Shown in pieces: positions 8,511 through 18,308 of a stretch of DNA of 64,000 nucleotides. Under the pieces are notes generated by a model. It ran no database searches. It worked only from the letters and a program-made list of their open reading frames with translations, and was not told the origin of the DNA. Every line of letters begins with the position of its first letter. Position 1 is the first letter of the stretch. Both the position numbers and the translations under genes were made by a program. Source of the stretch: Bacteroidota bacterium (GTDB taxonomy: Bacteria; Bacteroidota; Bacteroidia; AKYH767-A; 2013-40CM-41-45); assembly GCA_004295015.1 (NCBI GenBank), contig SHNE01000001.1, forward strand, positions 1 through 64,000, written 5' to 3'.

Positions 8511-9800
8511 TTAGTAATCGATTTTATCACGTCCGAGGAAACTCATGACGCAACGGAAACCGACATAACATTTTGAAGTGTCCTGATATTCGAAAGTACG
8601 TGCACCCGTCTGCAAGTAATATCCAACATCTTTCCAGGAACCTCCGCGAATTGATTTTCTTTTTAATGCAGGTGCATCAGAATCTTTAGCCTCGTAAGTA
8701 TAGTCTGTGCTTATATCATGAGTAAAGCTGTAGGCCGACTCATCAAAAGCATTACTTGTCCATTCAGAAACGTTTCCTGCCATACAATAAAGACCATAGT
8801 CATTTGGCCAGTACGAAGTAGCTTTTACTGTGTAAACACCACCATCATCCATGTAATTTCCTCTCATCGGCTTAAAATTACCAAGGAAACAACCTCGGCT
8901 ATTGCGAATATAAGGACCTCCCCAAGGGTAAGGTGAATTCTCAAGACCTCCGCGTGCCGCATACTCCCATTCTGACTCTGTAGGAAGGCGATAATCCTGA
9001 ACAAATGCACTTCCGTTATCAGCAAGGTAGCTGTTCAGGAGTTGCGTACGCCAAACACAAAATGCGCGGGCTTGCTTCCAGTTTACACCAACAACAGGAT
9101 AATCATCATAAGCCGGATGCCAGAAGTACATCTGAGTCATCGGATCATGGTATGAATATGCATAATCATGAATCCATGATAAAGTATCGGGATAAACGTT
9201 AATAACGTCCTTCTTAATAAATACAGAACGATCACGCATACCCTGCTCACGACTCTCTCTTAGAGCAGCCGTTTTAAGATCGATCCAGTAGTACTCGAAA
9301 TTTAATTTACGAGTGTCGATTTCTTTGCGGCGATAAAACCTTTCGGTCTCCGGGAGAAAAAGTTCTGCGAGAATTTCTTCGTTCTCTTCATCTTCCCATT
9401 TGATCTTCATACGCCAATTAATTCTTTCGCCGTATTCACCCTCTTCAATCAGGTGATCGCCACCGATCAAACGATGTGCCAGTGAATCCCTGACCCAGTA
9501 CACGAACTGACGGTATTCATTGTTGGTGATCTCCGTGTTGTCCATGTAGAACGCAGGAATTGTAACCACCTTGCTTTGTGACGTGACAGCATATGGAACA
9601 TCCTGATCACTTGGGCCCATGTGGTATGAGCCGGAAGGAATGAACACCATTCCATACGGATCTGCCTGATACCATTTCTCACGATTGAGAACGCCTGTCA
9701 GCTCCCCTTTACTCCCGCTTCCGCAGCCGGAGAACATCAGTCCGATAAGGACGACGCACAGAAAACCAATTTTCTTCATTCCGAATGACTTGAGATTCAT
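8511..9800 (-). CDS. gldK: T9SS outer-membrane-ring lipoprotein GldK (PorK)
   Basis: A 429-residue lipoprotein. A signal peptide ends in the lipobox LMFSGC with Cys at residue 26. The body is a formylglycine-generating-enzyme-like fold (FIPSGSYHMGPSD, TNNEYRQFVYWV, RLPTESEWEYAARGG, SIRGGSWKD, YVGFRCV), used here as a structural ring subunit with GldN rather than as an enzyme. An alternative start is the ATG at 9779 (MKKIGFL); neither has a clear Shine-Dalgarno. A minus-strand TAGATTTG (-7-like) at 9910-9917 has a TTTG only 15 bases further upstream, so an own promoter is possible but weak. Confidence 0.95.
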   Translation of the reverse strand: MNLKSFGMKKIGFLCVVLIGLMFSGCGSGSKGELTGVLNREKWYQADPYGMVFIPSGSYHMGPSDQDVPYAVTSQSKVVTIPAFYMDNTEITNNEYRQFVYWVRDSLAHRLIGGDHLIEEGEYGERINWRMKIKWEDEENEEILAELFLPETERFYRRKEIDTRKLNFEYYWIDLKTAALRESREQGMRDRSVFIKKDVINVYPDTLSWIHDYAYSYHDPMTQMYFWHPAYDDYPVVGVNWKQARAFCVWRTQLLNSYLADNGSAFVQDYRLPTESEWEYAARGGLENSPYPWGGPYIRNSRGCFLGNFKPMRGNYMDDGGVYTVKATSYWPNDYGLYCMAGNVSEWTSNAFDESAYSFTHDISTDYTYEAKDSDAPALKRKSIRGGSWKDVGYYLQTGARTFEYQDTSKCYVGFRCVMSFLGRDKIDY

Positions 9801-9948
9801 CGTTTTTATAGGATGTTGTTAGTTTCGATTATTAACGCTGCAGTATTAATTATATTGAATACATTTTTACGTGACATCTTCTAACGGGATGCCTACTCTT
9901 TGGTTTCATCAAATCTAAGCAATGATAAGATGCAAACCATATTAATAA

Positions 9949-10875
9949 TTATAAGAACCTTACATTCCGATGAAACTGGCGTTTTACCAATTTCGCCTTT
10001 TTAAAGCAGTATCCAAGCATAATTTCGTGGGTACCGCTGCTATAAGTCTTAATATCGGAGGTCGTAAGATCGTATGAATAGCCTAATTTAAGATTTGGGA
10101 CGATTTCAAGGCCTGCCATCACAACAATTGCATCCTGAAGTCGGTAAGAGACTCCAGCCCAAAATCTATTGTTTATCAATAGATTAGCGTTTATGTCTGC
10201 TTGAACCGAAACTCCGTCCGTTTTAATCAACGTTGAAGGTTTAAGTACAAGAGACGATGACAGATCAACATTATATCCTGCCATCAAATAATAATGTCTT
10301 TCGAGAGTAGAGCTGATATTGTCATACTTAATATCACCTTTTGTCAAATGTTGTGTTGAAATACCGGCATAGAGCTTTTCAGACTGAAAATACACGCCCA
10401 GACCCATATCAAAAGCACCACCACTTACAGATCCGACAGGAATGCTATTGTCATCTACATCATTAAAAACAAACTTTGAACCGTCGAGAGATTTCTGGTG
10501 ATAGCCAAGATTCAGTCCAAATCCCATTCTTCCGGAGCCCAAATCCAACTGATAAGCATAAGAAGCGCGTGCATTAAAGTTCTTCTCAGCTCCTAATTGG
10601 TCAGCTGCGAAAATAGCCAGTCCTACTCCACCATGAAGAATGTCTAAGGGCATATCTGCCGTCAATAACATTGTCTTTGGCTCGCCGCCAAATCCTGTCC
10701 ACTGATTTCTGTATAATAATGTTGCACAAATGGCCTCATTGGCCCCTGAAACACCGGGATTAACAGCCAGCTTTGTAAACATATTTTGACTGAATTGAGG
10801 ATCCTGCTGTGCAGACGCAGTAAATCCTAAAATCAACAGGGTGAAGAAAACGGTAATCGTAATTAATATGCGCAT
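9949..10875 (-). CDS. PorP/SprF-family outer membrane protein
   Basis: A 308-residue beta-barrel protein with signal peptide MRILITITVFFTLLILGFTA and the family opening QQDPQFSQNMFTKLAVNPG. PorP/SprF proteins bind T9SS components (PorE/PorKN) or retain secreted adhesins at the surface. I chose ATG 10875 because an upstream in-frame ATG at 10926 would add 17 residues before a perfect signal peptide. It lies directly upstream of gldK on the same strand, the usual place for this family in Bacteroidota. Several paralogues per genome are common, so I give no gene symbol. Confidence 0.9.
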   Translation of the reverse strand: MRILITITVFFTLLILGFTASAQQDPQFSQNMFTKLAVNPGVSGANEAICATLLYRNQWTGFGGEPKTMLLTADMPLDILHGGVGLAIFAADQLGAEKNFNARASYAYQLDLGSGRMGFGLNLGYHQKSLDGSKFVFNDVDDNSIPVGSVSGGAFDMGLGVYFQSEKLYAGISTQHLTKGDIKYDNISSTLERHYYLMAGYNVDLSSSLVLKPSTLIKTDGVSVQADINANLLINNRFWAGVSYRLQDAIVVMAGLEIVPNLKLGYSYDLTTSDIKTYSSGTHEIMLGYCFKKAKLVKRQFHRNVRFL

Positions 10876-11074
10876 CCTTGAAATGATAAAGAATAACGTT
10901 TGGTTTTCTGTTCCCCCCAAACTCATGAGCGGGTAAAGTAATGAAAAATAAAATCTAAAAACAAAATTTTTTTAACCTCCAATTGTTAATAGGATGATGC
11001 CTGTCTACCCATTTTTATATTCCTGTTTTTACATGGAATAATACAGGGAGAAAACTTTTTTTTCTCAGAAATTA

Positions 11075-12244
11075 TTAGTTTAACTTTTGAAATGCTGCCC
11101 ACCAACGTTCAGGTAATTCATTGTTGCAAGCAGTTTCATAATCCTTGTACGAACAAGGAACCAAATGGTGACGGTGATAGCGAGATTTTGCATTCGGATA
11201 CGGAACTTCCATCCACCAACGTTCACTTTTTGTACTCTTATAGAAGGCAATTTCATGTGTCGTGTTCTCCAAGGCTACATGGAATTTTGTAAATCCGGTT
11301 TTAGTCTTTAATGGCACATCTTTTTTTCTGTGATAATAGCCATCGATCAAATACCAAATCATTTGTCCGGCTAAATGCGCCGTTTGATCATGATTGTCAA
11401 ACAAAGGATTGATCTCATAAAGGCCAAAGGAGCTCAATTTGTCACTCATTCCGGCATAGCGAACAATCTGACAAGCTTCCTCGCCATACAATCCGTTGGG
11501 AGAAGCATTTCCATTCCCGGGCGCATCACTTTGTCTAATTGATGAAATATCAAAGGAAACGATATCCGCATTGCGCACTATTGGTTCAGCTTCTTCAATA
11601 TCCTTGTGAACTTGCCCAAGCCTATAACTGTCGAAATAAAGCTTATCCATTAAATCTACCTGGTCCATTCCGACAAAATAGGTCTGATATCCTATATTAC
11701 TGAAATTGAAAAGAAAATTCGGCTCGTGCAGCACAATCTTACCTAAATAAGATTCAGAACTAAGCATTTCTTCGGTAGAGCCCAAATCAAAACGAGAATC
11801 AACAGCCACGATATTTACCGTTTCTTCGAGCTTTTGATAGGCCACATATTGTGCATAAGTAAGATCCTGACTCCCACCTAAAATCACCACAAAGACTCCC
11901 TGACGAAGCAGCTCTACCATAATACTTGTGAGTGCAGAATAAGTATCTCTTACCTCTTCCCCGGGAATTAAATTTCCTAAGTCAACAATGCGATAGTTAT
12001 GTGTTGAAGTTTTTAATGCGTATAATTTTTCCCGGACACGATCAGGTGCATCACAACATCCGTCATTTCTGACGGAACCTCTGTCTTCACCCACGCCAAT
12101 TATGGCAATATCGAAATTGGCATATTCAGGGAAAGGGCCACCTTTTAAATTCTTACTGACTTTCTTCCCAAAAATATTTTTCTGCTCATCGGCAGTCTCG
12201 TAGGGGGAAGGCTCTAAGGCTTGAAAATAAGTGGAGATATCCAT
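11075..12244 (-). CDS. Arginase/formimidoylglutamase-fold protein with degraded metal site
   Basis: A 389-residue ureohydrolase-fold protein. The frame of the fold is clear: GVGEDRGS, VILGGSQDLTYA (123-126 equals the GGDH motif), VDSRFD (149-153 equals DAHxD), SFDISSIRQSDAP (232 onward equals DxDxxDP) and LYEINPLFD. Known ureohydrolases bind two Mn ions through a His in GGDH, Asp-His-Asp in DAHxD and two Asp in DxDxxDP. Here the first His is Q126, the second His is R151 and the second Asp is S234, so a dinuclear Mn site is unlikely. It is usually annotated as formimidoylglutamase by homology; I think it is a pseudoenzyme or has a changed activity. It sits between topA and the porP-gldKLMN genes on the same strand. 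Confidence 0.85.
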   Translation of the reverse strand: MDISTYFQALEPSPYETADEQKNIFGKKVSKNLKGGPFPEYANFDIAIIGVGEDRGSVRNDGCCDAPDRVREKLYALKTSTHNYRIVDLGNLIPGEEVRDTYSALTSIMVELLRQGVFVVILGGSQDLTYAQYVAYQKLEETVNIVAVDSRFDLGSTEEMLSSESYLGKIVLHEPNFLFNFSNIGYQTYFVGMDQVDLMDKLYFDSYRLGQVHKDIEEAEPIVRNADIVSFDISSIRQSDAPGNGNASPNGLYGEEACQIVRYAGMSDKLSSFGLYEINPLFDNHDQTAHLAGQMIWYLIDGYYHRKKDVPLKTKTGFTKFHVALENTTHEIAFYKSTKSERWWMEVPYPNAKSRYHRHHLVPCSYKDYETACNNELPERWWAAFQKLN

Positions 12245-12319
12245 GTTCTATGCAGAAAATGCGTAGGTATTAATCTGAAAATTTAACTCTGAGACAATTG
12301 AACTTTATTTCAAAGACAA

Positions 12320-14845
12320 CTACTTTTTCTTCTTTGATGCAGCTTTTTTTGCCGGGGCCCTTTTTACACTTACCTTTTTCTTAGGCGCTGCTTTAACCGG
12401 TGCAGGTTTTTTGGCTGCTGCCTTTTTTACCGGTGCGGATTTCTTCGCAGGTGCCTTCTTCGGAGGAGCCTTCTTTGCCGGTGCCTTCTTTGTAGCCTTC
12501 TTCGTTGTTGCTTTTGCTTCAGTTGCACCGGCGGCTTTCCTTCTCCATCCTCCCTTGGTTTTTACGGTCACCGGAGTTTTTTCAGCAAGTTCCCTGATGG
12601 CTTCAAGCGTGAATGATTTCGGATCCGTATCTTTAGGAATACGAATATTTCTATCTCCAAATGCAATATACGGACCCCAACGGCCATTTAAAATCTGAAC
12701 AGTCGGGTCTTCATCAAAGGTCATTATAATTTTCTCGGCCTGAGCTTTTCGTTTTTCATGAATTAATTCCACGGCACGCTCATAAGTCACTGTATAAGGA
12801 TCATCTTCCTTCTTCATAGAAACAAAATAATCTCCTAAACGAACATAGGGACCAAAACGTCCGATAGAAACATTTACATCTGTGCCTTCAAATGTTCCGA
12901 GATTTCTTGGAAGCTTGAAAAGTTCGAGAGCCTCTTCAAACGTGATCTGATCAAGTCTCTGCTCACCTCTCAACTTTGCAAACTTTGGCTTGTCTGTCTC
13001 CTCCTGTGAACCGATTTGAGCCATAGGCCCATATCGACCCACACGAACAAGTAAAGTCAGTCCTGAGACAGGATCTTTTCCCAGGATTCTTTCTCCGGTA
13101 ACACGCTCTGCATCTTTCTCAGTTATCTCAACGGTTTCATGAAAAGGACCGTAGAATTCCTTTATCATTTTTTGCCATTTCAATTCTCCATTGGCGATAT
13201 CATCAAATTCTTTTTCTACAAATGCTGTGAAATTATAGTCGAGAATGTCTTTAAAATTTGCAACCAGAAAATCTGTTACAAGCATTCCGATATCCGTAGG
13301 AAACAATTTATTCTTTTCAGCACCGGTAATTTCAGTTTGGGTTTCTTTGCTGATCTTAGAATCTTTCAAGGTAAGAACCTGATAAGCGCGTTCCTTTCCC
13401 TGCCGTTCTTCCTTCAATACATACCCCCGTTTTTGTACGGTCGAAATGGTTGGAGCATAGGTTGATGGCCGGCCTATTCCTAATTCTTCAAGCTTTTTAA
13501 CCAGGGATGCCTCGGTATATCTTGGAGAAGCATGGGTAAATCTTTCTGTGGCGATCACACTCAATAATTTTAATGAGTCACCGATTTTCATAGGAGGAAG
13601 TATTCCTTCCTGATCCTTTTCTTCTTCGTCATCATCGCCTTCCATGTATACTTTCAGGAATCCGTCAAACTTTATAACTTCTCCATTGGCAATAAAATTA
13701 TCCTTCGTTTTCGGAGAGGAGATTGTGACAACTGTCTTTTCTAATTTGGCATCAGCCATTTGAGAGGCAATCGTTCTTTTCCAGATCAGGTCATATAATT
13801 TCTGCTCACGCGCTTCTCCTTCTACTTCATTGCGTGAAAATTCCGTTGGACGGATCGCCTCGTGAGCTTCTTGTGCATTTGCACTCTTATTTTTGTACTG
13901 CCTGATTTCTACGTATTGTGCTCCGAACATCGTGGTTATGCTGGCTTTAGCCATATCAAGAGCATCCTGACTCAGGTTCACTGAATCTGTTCTCATATAT
14001 GTAATCTTACCACTTTCATAAAGACGTTGAGCCAGAACCATGGTTTGAGCAACGCTGAACCCCAATTTCCTGCTTGCTTCCTGTTGCAAAGTTGAAGTGG
14101 TGAATGGAGCGGAGGGTGTACGTTTACCGGGTTTAACCTCAAGATTCTCTACTCTGAAATCGGCACCGTTACAGGCTTTTAAAAACTGTTCAGCTTCATC
14201 TTGTGTTTGAAAACGCTTAGGCAACTCGGCTTTGAAGCTTTTTCCATTGTCTTCAAAATAGCCGACCACTTTAAACGCTGAGCTGATTTTAAACGCATCA
14301 ATTTCTCTTTCACGTTCTACGACCAGTCGAACAGTTACTGACTGAACTCTTCCGGCAGATAATGACGGTTTTACTTTTTTCCATAGAACCGGTGAAAGTT
14401 CAAATCCAACCAGACGGTCGAGAATACGACGGGCCTGTTGTGCATCGACAAGATTCTTGTCAATTTTCCGTGGATTCTTTATCGCTTCAAGAATCGCCTT
14501 TTTCGTGATCTCGTGAAAGACAATTCTCTTAGTGTCAGCTTCCTTCAAATTCAAAGTCTCAAACAAATGCCATGAGATTGCTTCTCCTTCACGGTCCTCA
14601 TCCGTTGCGAGCCATACTGTATCAGCTTTTTTCGCATGCTTGATCAAATCACTGATCACTTGTTCTTTGTCGGCACTTATTTCATAAGCAGGTTCAAAAT
14701 TATTTTCAATGTCAATTCCTTTTCCGGATTTTATCAAATCACGAACATGACCATAGCTGGATTTCACTGTGAAATCTTTACCAAGGTACCCTTCAATTGT
14801 CTTCGCTTTGGCGGGAGACTCAACGATTACTAAGTTCTTCGACAT
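12320..14845 (-). CDS. topA: DNA topoisomerase I with Lys/Ala-rich tail
   Basis: An 841-residue type IA topoisomerase that relaxes negatively supercoiled DNA. The TOPRIM domain begins at MSKNLVIVESPAKAKTIEGY, with the DEDREGEA acidic motif. The active-site Tyr is in ESGKITYMRTDS, and RPSTYAPTISTVQKRGYV is typical. Three small C-terminal repeat domains (GRYGPM, GRFGPYVRLGD, GRWGPYIAFGD) follow; these replace classical Zn fingers in many Bacteroidota. The last 70 residues are an AKKAPAKK-type tail resembling histone H1-like proteins, which probably adds non-specific DNA binding. I chose ATG 14845; the ATG at 14881 adds 12 unusual residues. Confidence 0.96.
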   Translation of the reverse strand: MSKNLVIVESPAKAKTIEGYLGKDFTVKSSYGHVRDLIKSGKGIDIENNFEPAYEISADKEQVISDLIKHAKKADTVWLATDEDREGEAISWHLFETLNLKEADTKRIVFHEITKKAILEAIKNPRKIDKNLVDAQQARRILDRLVGFELSPVLWKKVKPSLSAGRVQSVTVRLVVEREREIDAFKISSAFKVVGYFEDNGKSFKAELPKRFQTQDEAEQFLKACNGADFRVENLEVKPGKRTPSAPFTTSTLQQEASRKLGFSVAQTMVLAQRLYESGKITYMRTDSVNLSQDALDMAKASITTMFGAQYVEIRQYKNKSANAQEAHEAIRPTEFSRNEVEGEAREQKLYDLIWKRTIASQMADAKLEKTVVTISSPKTKDNFIANGEVIKFDGFLKVYMEGDDDEEEKDQEGILPPMKIGDSLKLLSVIATERFTHASPRYTEASLVKKLEELGIGRPSTYAPTISTVQKRGYVLKEERQGKERAYQVLTLKDSKISKETQTEITGAEKNKLFPTDIGMLVTDFLVANFKDILDYNFTAFVEKEFDDIANGELKWQKMIKEFYGPFHETVEITEKDAERVTGERILGKDPVSGLTLLVRVGRYGPMAQIGSQEETDKPKFAKLRGEQRLDQITFEEALELFKLPRNLGTFEGTDVNVSIGRFGPYVRLGDYFVSMKKEDDPYTVTYERAVELIHEKRKAQAEKIIMTFDEDPTVQILNGRWGPYIAFGDRNIRIPKDTDPKSFTLEAIRELAEKTPVTVKTKGGWRRKAAGATEAKATTKKATKKAPAKKAPPKKAPAKKSAPVKKAAAKKPAPVKAAPKKKVSVKRAPAKKAASKKKK

Positions 14846-15111
14846 TCTTTTTTTCTGCTTTGGATGGGCGCAAATAAACACAAATTATTCTGTATCTCAA
14901 TTTTCAAGAAAATTTATGCTTTTATTAGAAGATTGAAATGAACAAAAATTAAAAGCGATACTTACATCAACAAACCAAATCTGAAATGCTCTGTATCAAT
15001 GAACTAATGAAAAAACTAAGCTCATTTTAAGAAAGTCAATTCCATCGAATAAGGATAATAAAATTAACATTGCCATTTGCCCGGCCGGGTTTTCTACAGA
15101 TTTTGATTTTC

Positions 15112-16584
15112 ATGAAATCCTCTAAACTTTCTCTGACATTAAGTTTCGTTTTGCTCGTTCTAGGCTTGGGGTTTATGAACACAAGCGTTTCATTATCAAT
15201 AATTGAAATACTAAATTCGACCTTCAATGCTGAGCTGGATATTTTTTTCAGGCGCTCAGGTTTTTTCTGTTTTGGCTTTACTTTGATTTGTCTTTCAATA
15301 ATGAATTTGAGCTATTTGCCTTCACTAAATCTCCCTGACTTACTAAAGGCCCGATGGTCAGTGTTTGTACTCTTATCCTTTTTTTCAATGCTATTAATAT
15401 TGACCAAACAGCATGTTCCTATTTATGATGACTACACAGGCATATTTAAATTTATATGTCAATACAGGAACAGCGAAACCTTTTCAGAAAAGCTTGGCTT
15501 GTTTTGGGAGCCTTATTTCGAATGCAGAATTCCGGTCGCTTATCTTGTAGTATTACTCTTTTCCTTTCTTCCGGGTGAAGCGATACCGCTTAACCTGATG
15601 ATTGTTTTCAATGCAATCATTCTACTTTGGATAGCAGTACTCTTATTCAAAACGATTAAAAATCAACAAGGGATTCTCCCATACTTCCCTTGGTTTCTCC
15701 TCTTCCTGTTCCATTCAGAATTTATGCAAAGCTCTGTCAGTCCGCTTTCAGGCATTTGTTATAATGGATCGATTCTATTTTCAGTCTTAGCACTTCGTTC
15801 AATGTCAGCTGAGCATCCAAAAGGGATTTATGCTGCCATAGTATTTGGCTGGCTTGCCATGTACACATTTGGAAACGGATTACTGGTTGTGCCTTTATTG
15901 TTAATTTTAAGTTTGAGAAAATTTGGCCGGAAGAAAACAATCCTTCCTTTTATCATTCTACTTCTTTTCAGCACAGTTTATTTTTTAAACTATCATCCTC
16001 AAAGCCAAACCGAGTCAGTATTTAATCTCAGTTATTTCCTACTTTTTATTCCTGTCTTTCTTGGTTCAGCTTTTCAGTTTTTCTATTCAGCCTACCTCCC
16101 ATTTCTTATAGGTTTGGGAATTATCACTCTCTATATATATGCAAGCTTCAATGGCTACGACAAAAAGAATCCCGTCATTTATTATAGTCTCGGATTTATC
16201 ATTTTAACAGCGGCGATGACGGCAGCATTTAGAACTACGGAATCATTCGAAATTGCACTTAAACTGCGCTACGGAATCTTTAGCAGCTTTGCCATATTTT
16301 GTTCCCTATACATGTTTCTCGAAATATTCTCAGCGAAAACCAGCAAAAAATTGATGCAAAGAATGAGTGCAGTTGCCATTGTCTATAATTTGCTTGCCGC
16401 CCTGTTCTTTTACCCTGAAACCGTCTTGACAATAAAGCATAACAGAGAAATGCTTAATGTATGGCTCGATACCGGAAAATTTGAAGAGGTTTCTGCATTC
16501 TATCCTTCAGAAATTCGTCCGATTTTAGAATGTAGCCAAAACTTGAAACTTTGGAACATAAGTGAGCGTGCAAACTTACCGTGA
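15112..16584 (+). CDS. Orphan multi-span membrane protein
   Basis: A 490-residue very hydrophobic protein with about ten to twelve predicted transmembrane stretches and short polar loops. An acidic pair in the first large loop (IYDDYTGIF) after the second or third hydrophobic segment recalls the first-loop Asp/Glu of GT-C fold glycosyltransferases, but I see no other family marker, so this stays a suggestion. The start is uncertain: ATG 15112 gives MKSSKLSLTLSF, an upstream ATG at 15070 adds 14 residues; neither has a Shine-Dalgarno. It stands alone between topA (divergent) and miaB, with no sugar genes nearby. Confidence 0.7.
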   Translation: MKSSKLSLTLSFVLLVLGLGFMNTSVSLSIIEILNSTFNAELDIFFRRSGFFCFGFTLICLSIMNLSYLPSLNLPDLLKARWSVFVLLSFFSMLLILTKQHVPIYDDYTGIFKFICQYRNSETFSEKLGLFWEPYFECRIPVAYLVVLLFSFLPGEAIPLNLMIVFNAIILLWIAVLLFKTIKNQQGILPYFPWFLLFLFHSEFMQSSVSPLSGICYNGSILFSVLALRSMSAEHPKGIYAAIVFGWLAMYTFGNGLLVVPLLLILSLRKFGRKKTILPFIILLLFSTVYFLNYHPQSQTESVFNLSYFLLFIPVFLGSAFQFFYSAYLPFLIGLGIITLYIYASFNGYDKKNPVIYYSLGFIILTAAMTAAFRTTESFEIALKLRYGIFSSFAIFCSLYMFLEIFSAKTSKKLMQRMSAVAIVYNLLAALFFYPETVLTIKHNREMLNVWLDTGKFEEVSAFYPSEIRPILECSQNLKLWNISERANLP

Positions 16585-16674
16585 TTCGCTCATAAATGAT
16601 TAATGGTCTGACAATAACTTCTCAATTAGCTCCTTTTTAACAAAAAAATAGACTAATCGTATTGATATGCCAAC

Positions 16675-16705
16675 TTGTCAGACACCTTAAAAATCACTAT
16701 GTTTG
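16675..16705 (+). promoter_or_regulatory. miaB promoter of Bacteroidota type
   Basis: TTG (16675-16677), 20 bases, then TATGTTTG (16698-16705), which fits TAnnTTTG. Transcription would start near 16710, leaving only about ten leader bases before ATG 16721. The in-frame TTG at 16703 lies inside the -7 element and therefore cannot be the start. Confidence 0.7.
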
Positions 16706-16720
16706 CAGAAAATCCATTAC

Positions 16721-18199
16721 ATGTTGCACGAGGGAGTTAAGGTCATTGATGAGACCCGTCAGGGTGAAGCTTTGATGCTGGAAAACAAGACAGGGAATAA
16801 AAAACTTTATTTGGAAAGTTATGGCTGTCAGATGAATTTTTCGGACAGTGAAATTATTGCGTCAATCATGTCGGAGATTGGTTTTGTGACAACTAAAAAT
16901 AGCGATGAAGCCGACGTGATTCTTTTAAATACATGTGCTATCAGAGATAATGCAGAGAAACGAATCTGGACCAGGCTATACGATTTTAAAAAAGCGAAGA
17001 AGAAAAAACCGGGATTGTTGATTGGAGTCATGGGCTGTATGGCCGAACGTTTGAAATCCGAATTATTAGACAGGCAGAAATTGGTCGACATGGTTGTAGG
17101 TCCGGACTCATACCGTGATCTGCCCAATCTGGTGAAACAAGCGGAGTCAGGACAAAAGGCAGTAAACGTTTTATTGTCGAGAGAAGAGACGTACGCAGAA
17201 ATTTCTCCCGTACGATTGGGACCAAACGGAATCAGTGCATTTGTTTCCATCATGAGAGGATGTGATAATATGTGTTCATTCTGTGTTGTACCTTTTACAC
17301 GTGGAAGAGAGCGCAGCCGTGATCCGGAATCTATCCTTGAGGAGGCAAGACAACTGGTTGAACAGGGCTACAAAGAAATAACCTTGTTGGGGCAAAATGT
17401 TGACTCATATCTGTGGTCAGGTGGTGGAATGAAAAAGGATCTTCCGGAAGATAAAGTTAATGCAGCATTAAAGCATCAACTGCCCGAATCAGAACAAAAG
17501 GAGTTTATCACCTTTGCTGACCTGCTCGAAAAAGTTGCTTTGGTTGATCCTCAATTACGCATCCGCTTTTCAACCTCCAATCCCCAAGACATGACGGATG
17601 CGGTCTTGCACGTGATGGCAAAACATGACAACATTTGTAAATACATTCACCTTCCTGTGCAATCAGGCAATAGTCGCATCCTCGAGAAAATGAACCGTGG
17701 TTATACACGTGAATCGTATATGCAACTCATTGAATCGATCCGGAAAATTCTTCCGGGTGCAGGACTTTCAACAGACATCATCAGTGGATTTTGTTCCGAG
17801 ACGGAAGAAGATCATCAGGATACATTAAGTTTGATGGAATGGACGGGATACGACTATGCCTATATGTTTAGTTATTCAGAAAGGCCGGGAACTCTCGCAG
17901 GAAGAAAGTATGAAGATGATGTTCCTGCGGATGTAAAACAACGTCGCCTGACCGAAATCATCGACATGCAGAAAAAACTATCACACGAAAGCAATAAGAA
18001 AGATTTAAATAAAGTTTTCCGCGTCCTCACCGAAAACTTTTCGAAAAAATCTCCGGATTTTCTTTGTGGAAGGTCCAGTCAGAATAAAGTCGTGATTTTC
18101 CCTAAGATGAATTACGAACCGGGCCAGTATGTCGACGTGTTGATAAATGATTGTACAGCTGCCACTCTCTTAGGAGTTGCTATTGAAAACCTGAATTAA
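16721..18199 (+). CDS. miaB: tRNA-2-methylthio-N6-dimethylallyladenosine synthase MiaB
   Basis: A 492-residue radical SAM methylthiotransferase that adds the 2-methylthio group to i6A37 of tRNAs reading UNN codons. The N-terminal domain holds the three Cys of the auxiliary cluster ([25 protein letters not shown]). The radical SAM motif CDNMCSFC follows, and a TRAM domain occupies the C-terminal 70 residues. The start at ATG 16721 is set by the promoter overlap at 16698-16705 and by family length. It heads a plus-strand run leading to the activator and lptE genes. Confidence 0.97.
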   Translation: MLHEGVKVIDETRQGEALMLENKTGNKKLYLESYGCQMNFSDSEIIASIMSEIGFVTTKNSDEADVILLNTCAIRDNAEKRIWTRLYDFKKAKKKKPGLLIGVMGCMAERLKSELLDRQKLVDMVVGPDSYRDLPNLVKQAESGQKAVNVLLSREETYAEISPVRLGPNGISAFVSIMRGCDNMCSFCVVPFTRGRERSRDPESILEEARQLVEQGYKEITLLGQNVDSYLWSGGGMKKDLPEDKVNAALKHQLPESEQKEFITFADLLEKVALVDPQLRIRFSTSNPQDMTDAVLHVMAKHDNICKYIHLPVQSGNSRILEKMNRGYTRESYMQLIESIRKILPGAGLSTDIISGFCSETEEDHQDTLSLMEWTGYDYAYMFSYSERPGTLAGRKYEDDVPADVKQRRLTEIIDMQKKLSHESNKKDLNKVFRVLTENFSKKSPDFLCGRSSQNKVVIFPKMNYEPGQYVDVLINDCTAATLLGVAIENLN

Positions 18200-18308
18200 A
18201 AAGCTAAAGGCTTTAAAAAAACGAAAAGCTATTCTCGTTCCTGGTCTTCCGAAACCACGAACTTGTAATCATTGACTATTATTCGGATCCTTGCAAATTC
18301 AGATTAAG

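Noticed and set aside
12411-12698. Plus-strand frame rich in Phe, Ala and Gly
   Set aside because: It is the antisense of the Lys/Ala-rich topA tail, whose skewed codons remove stops on the other strand.
16703-16720. TTG start for miaB six codons upstream
   Set aside because: The TTG lies inside the -7 promoter element; ATG 16721 fits better.
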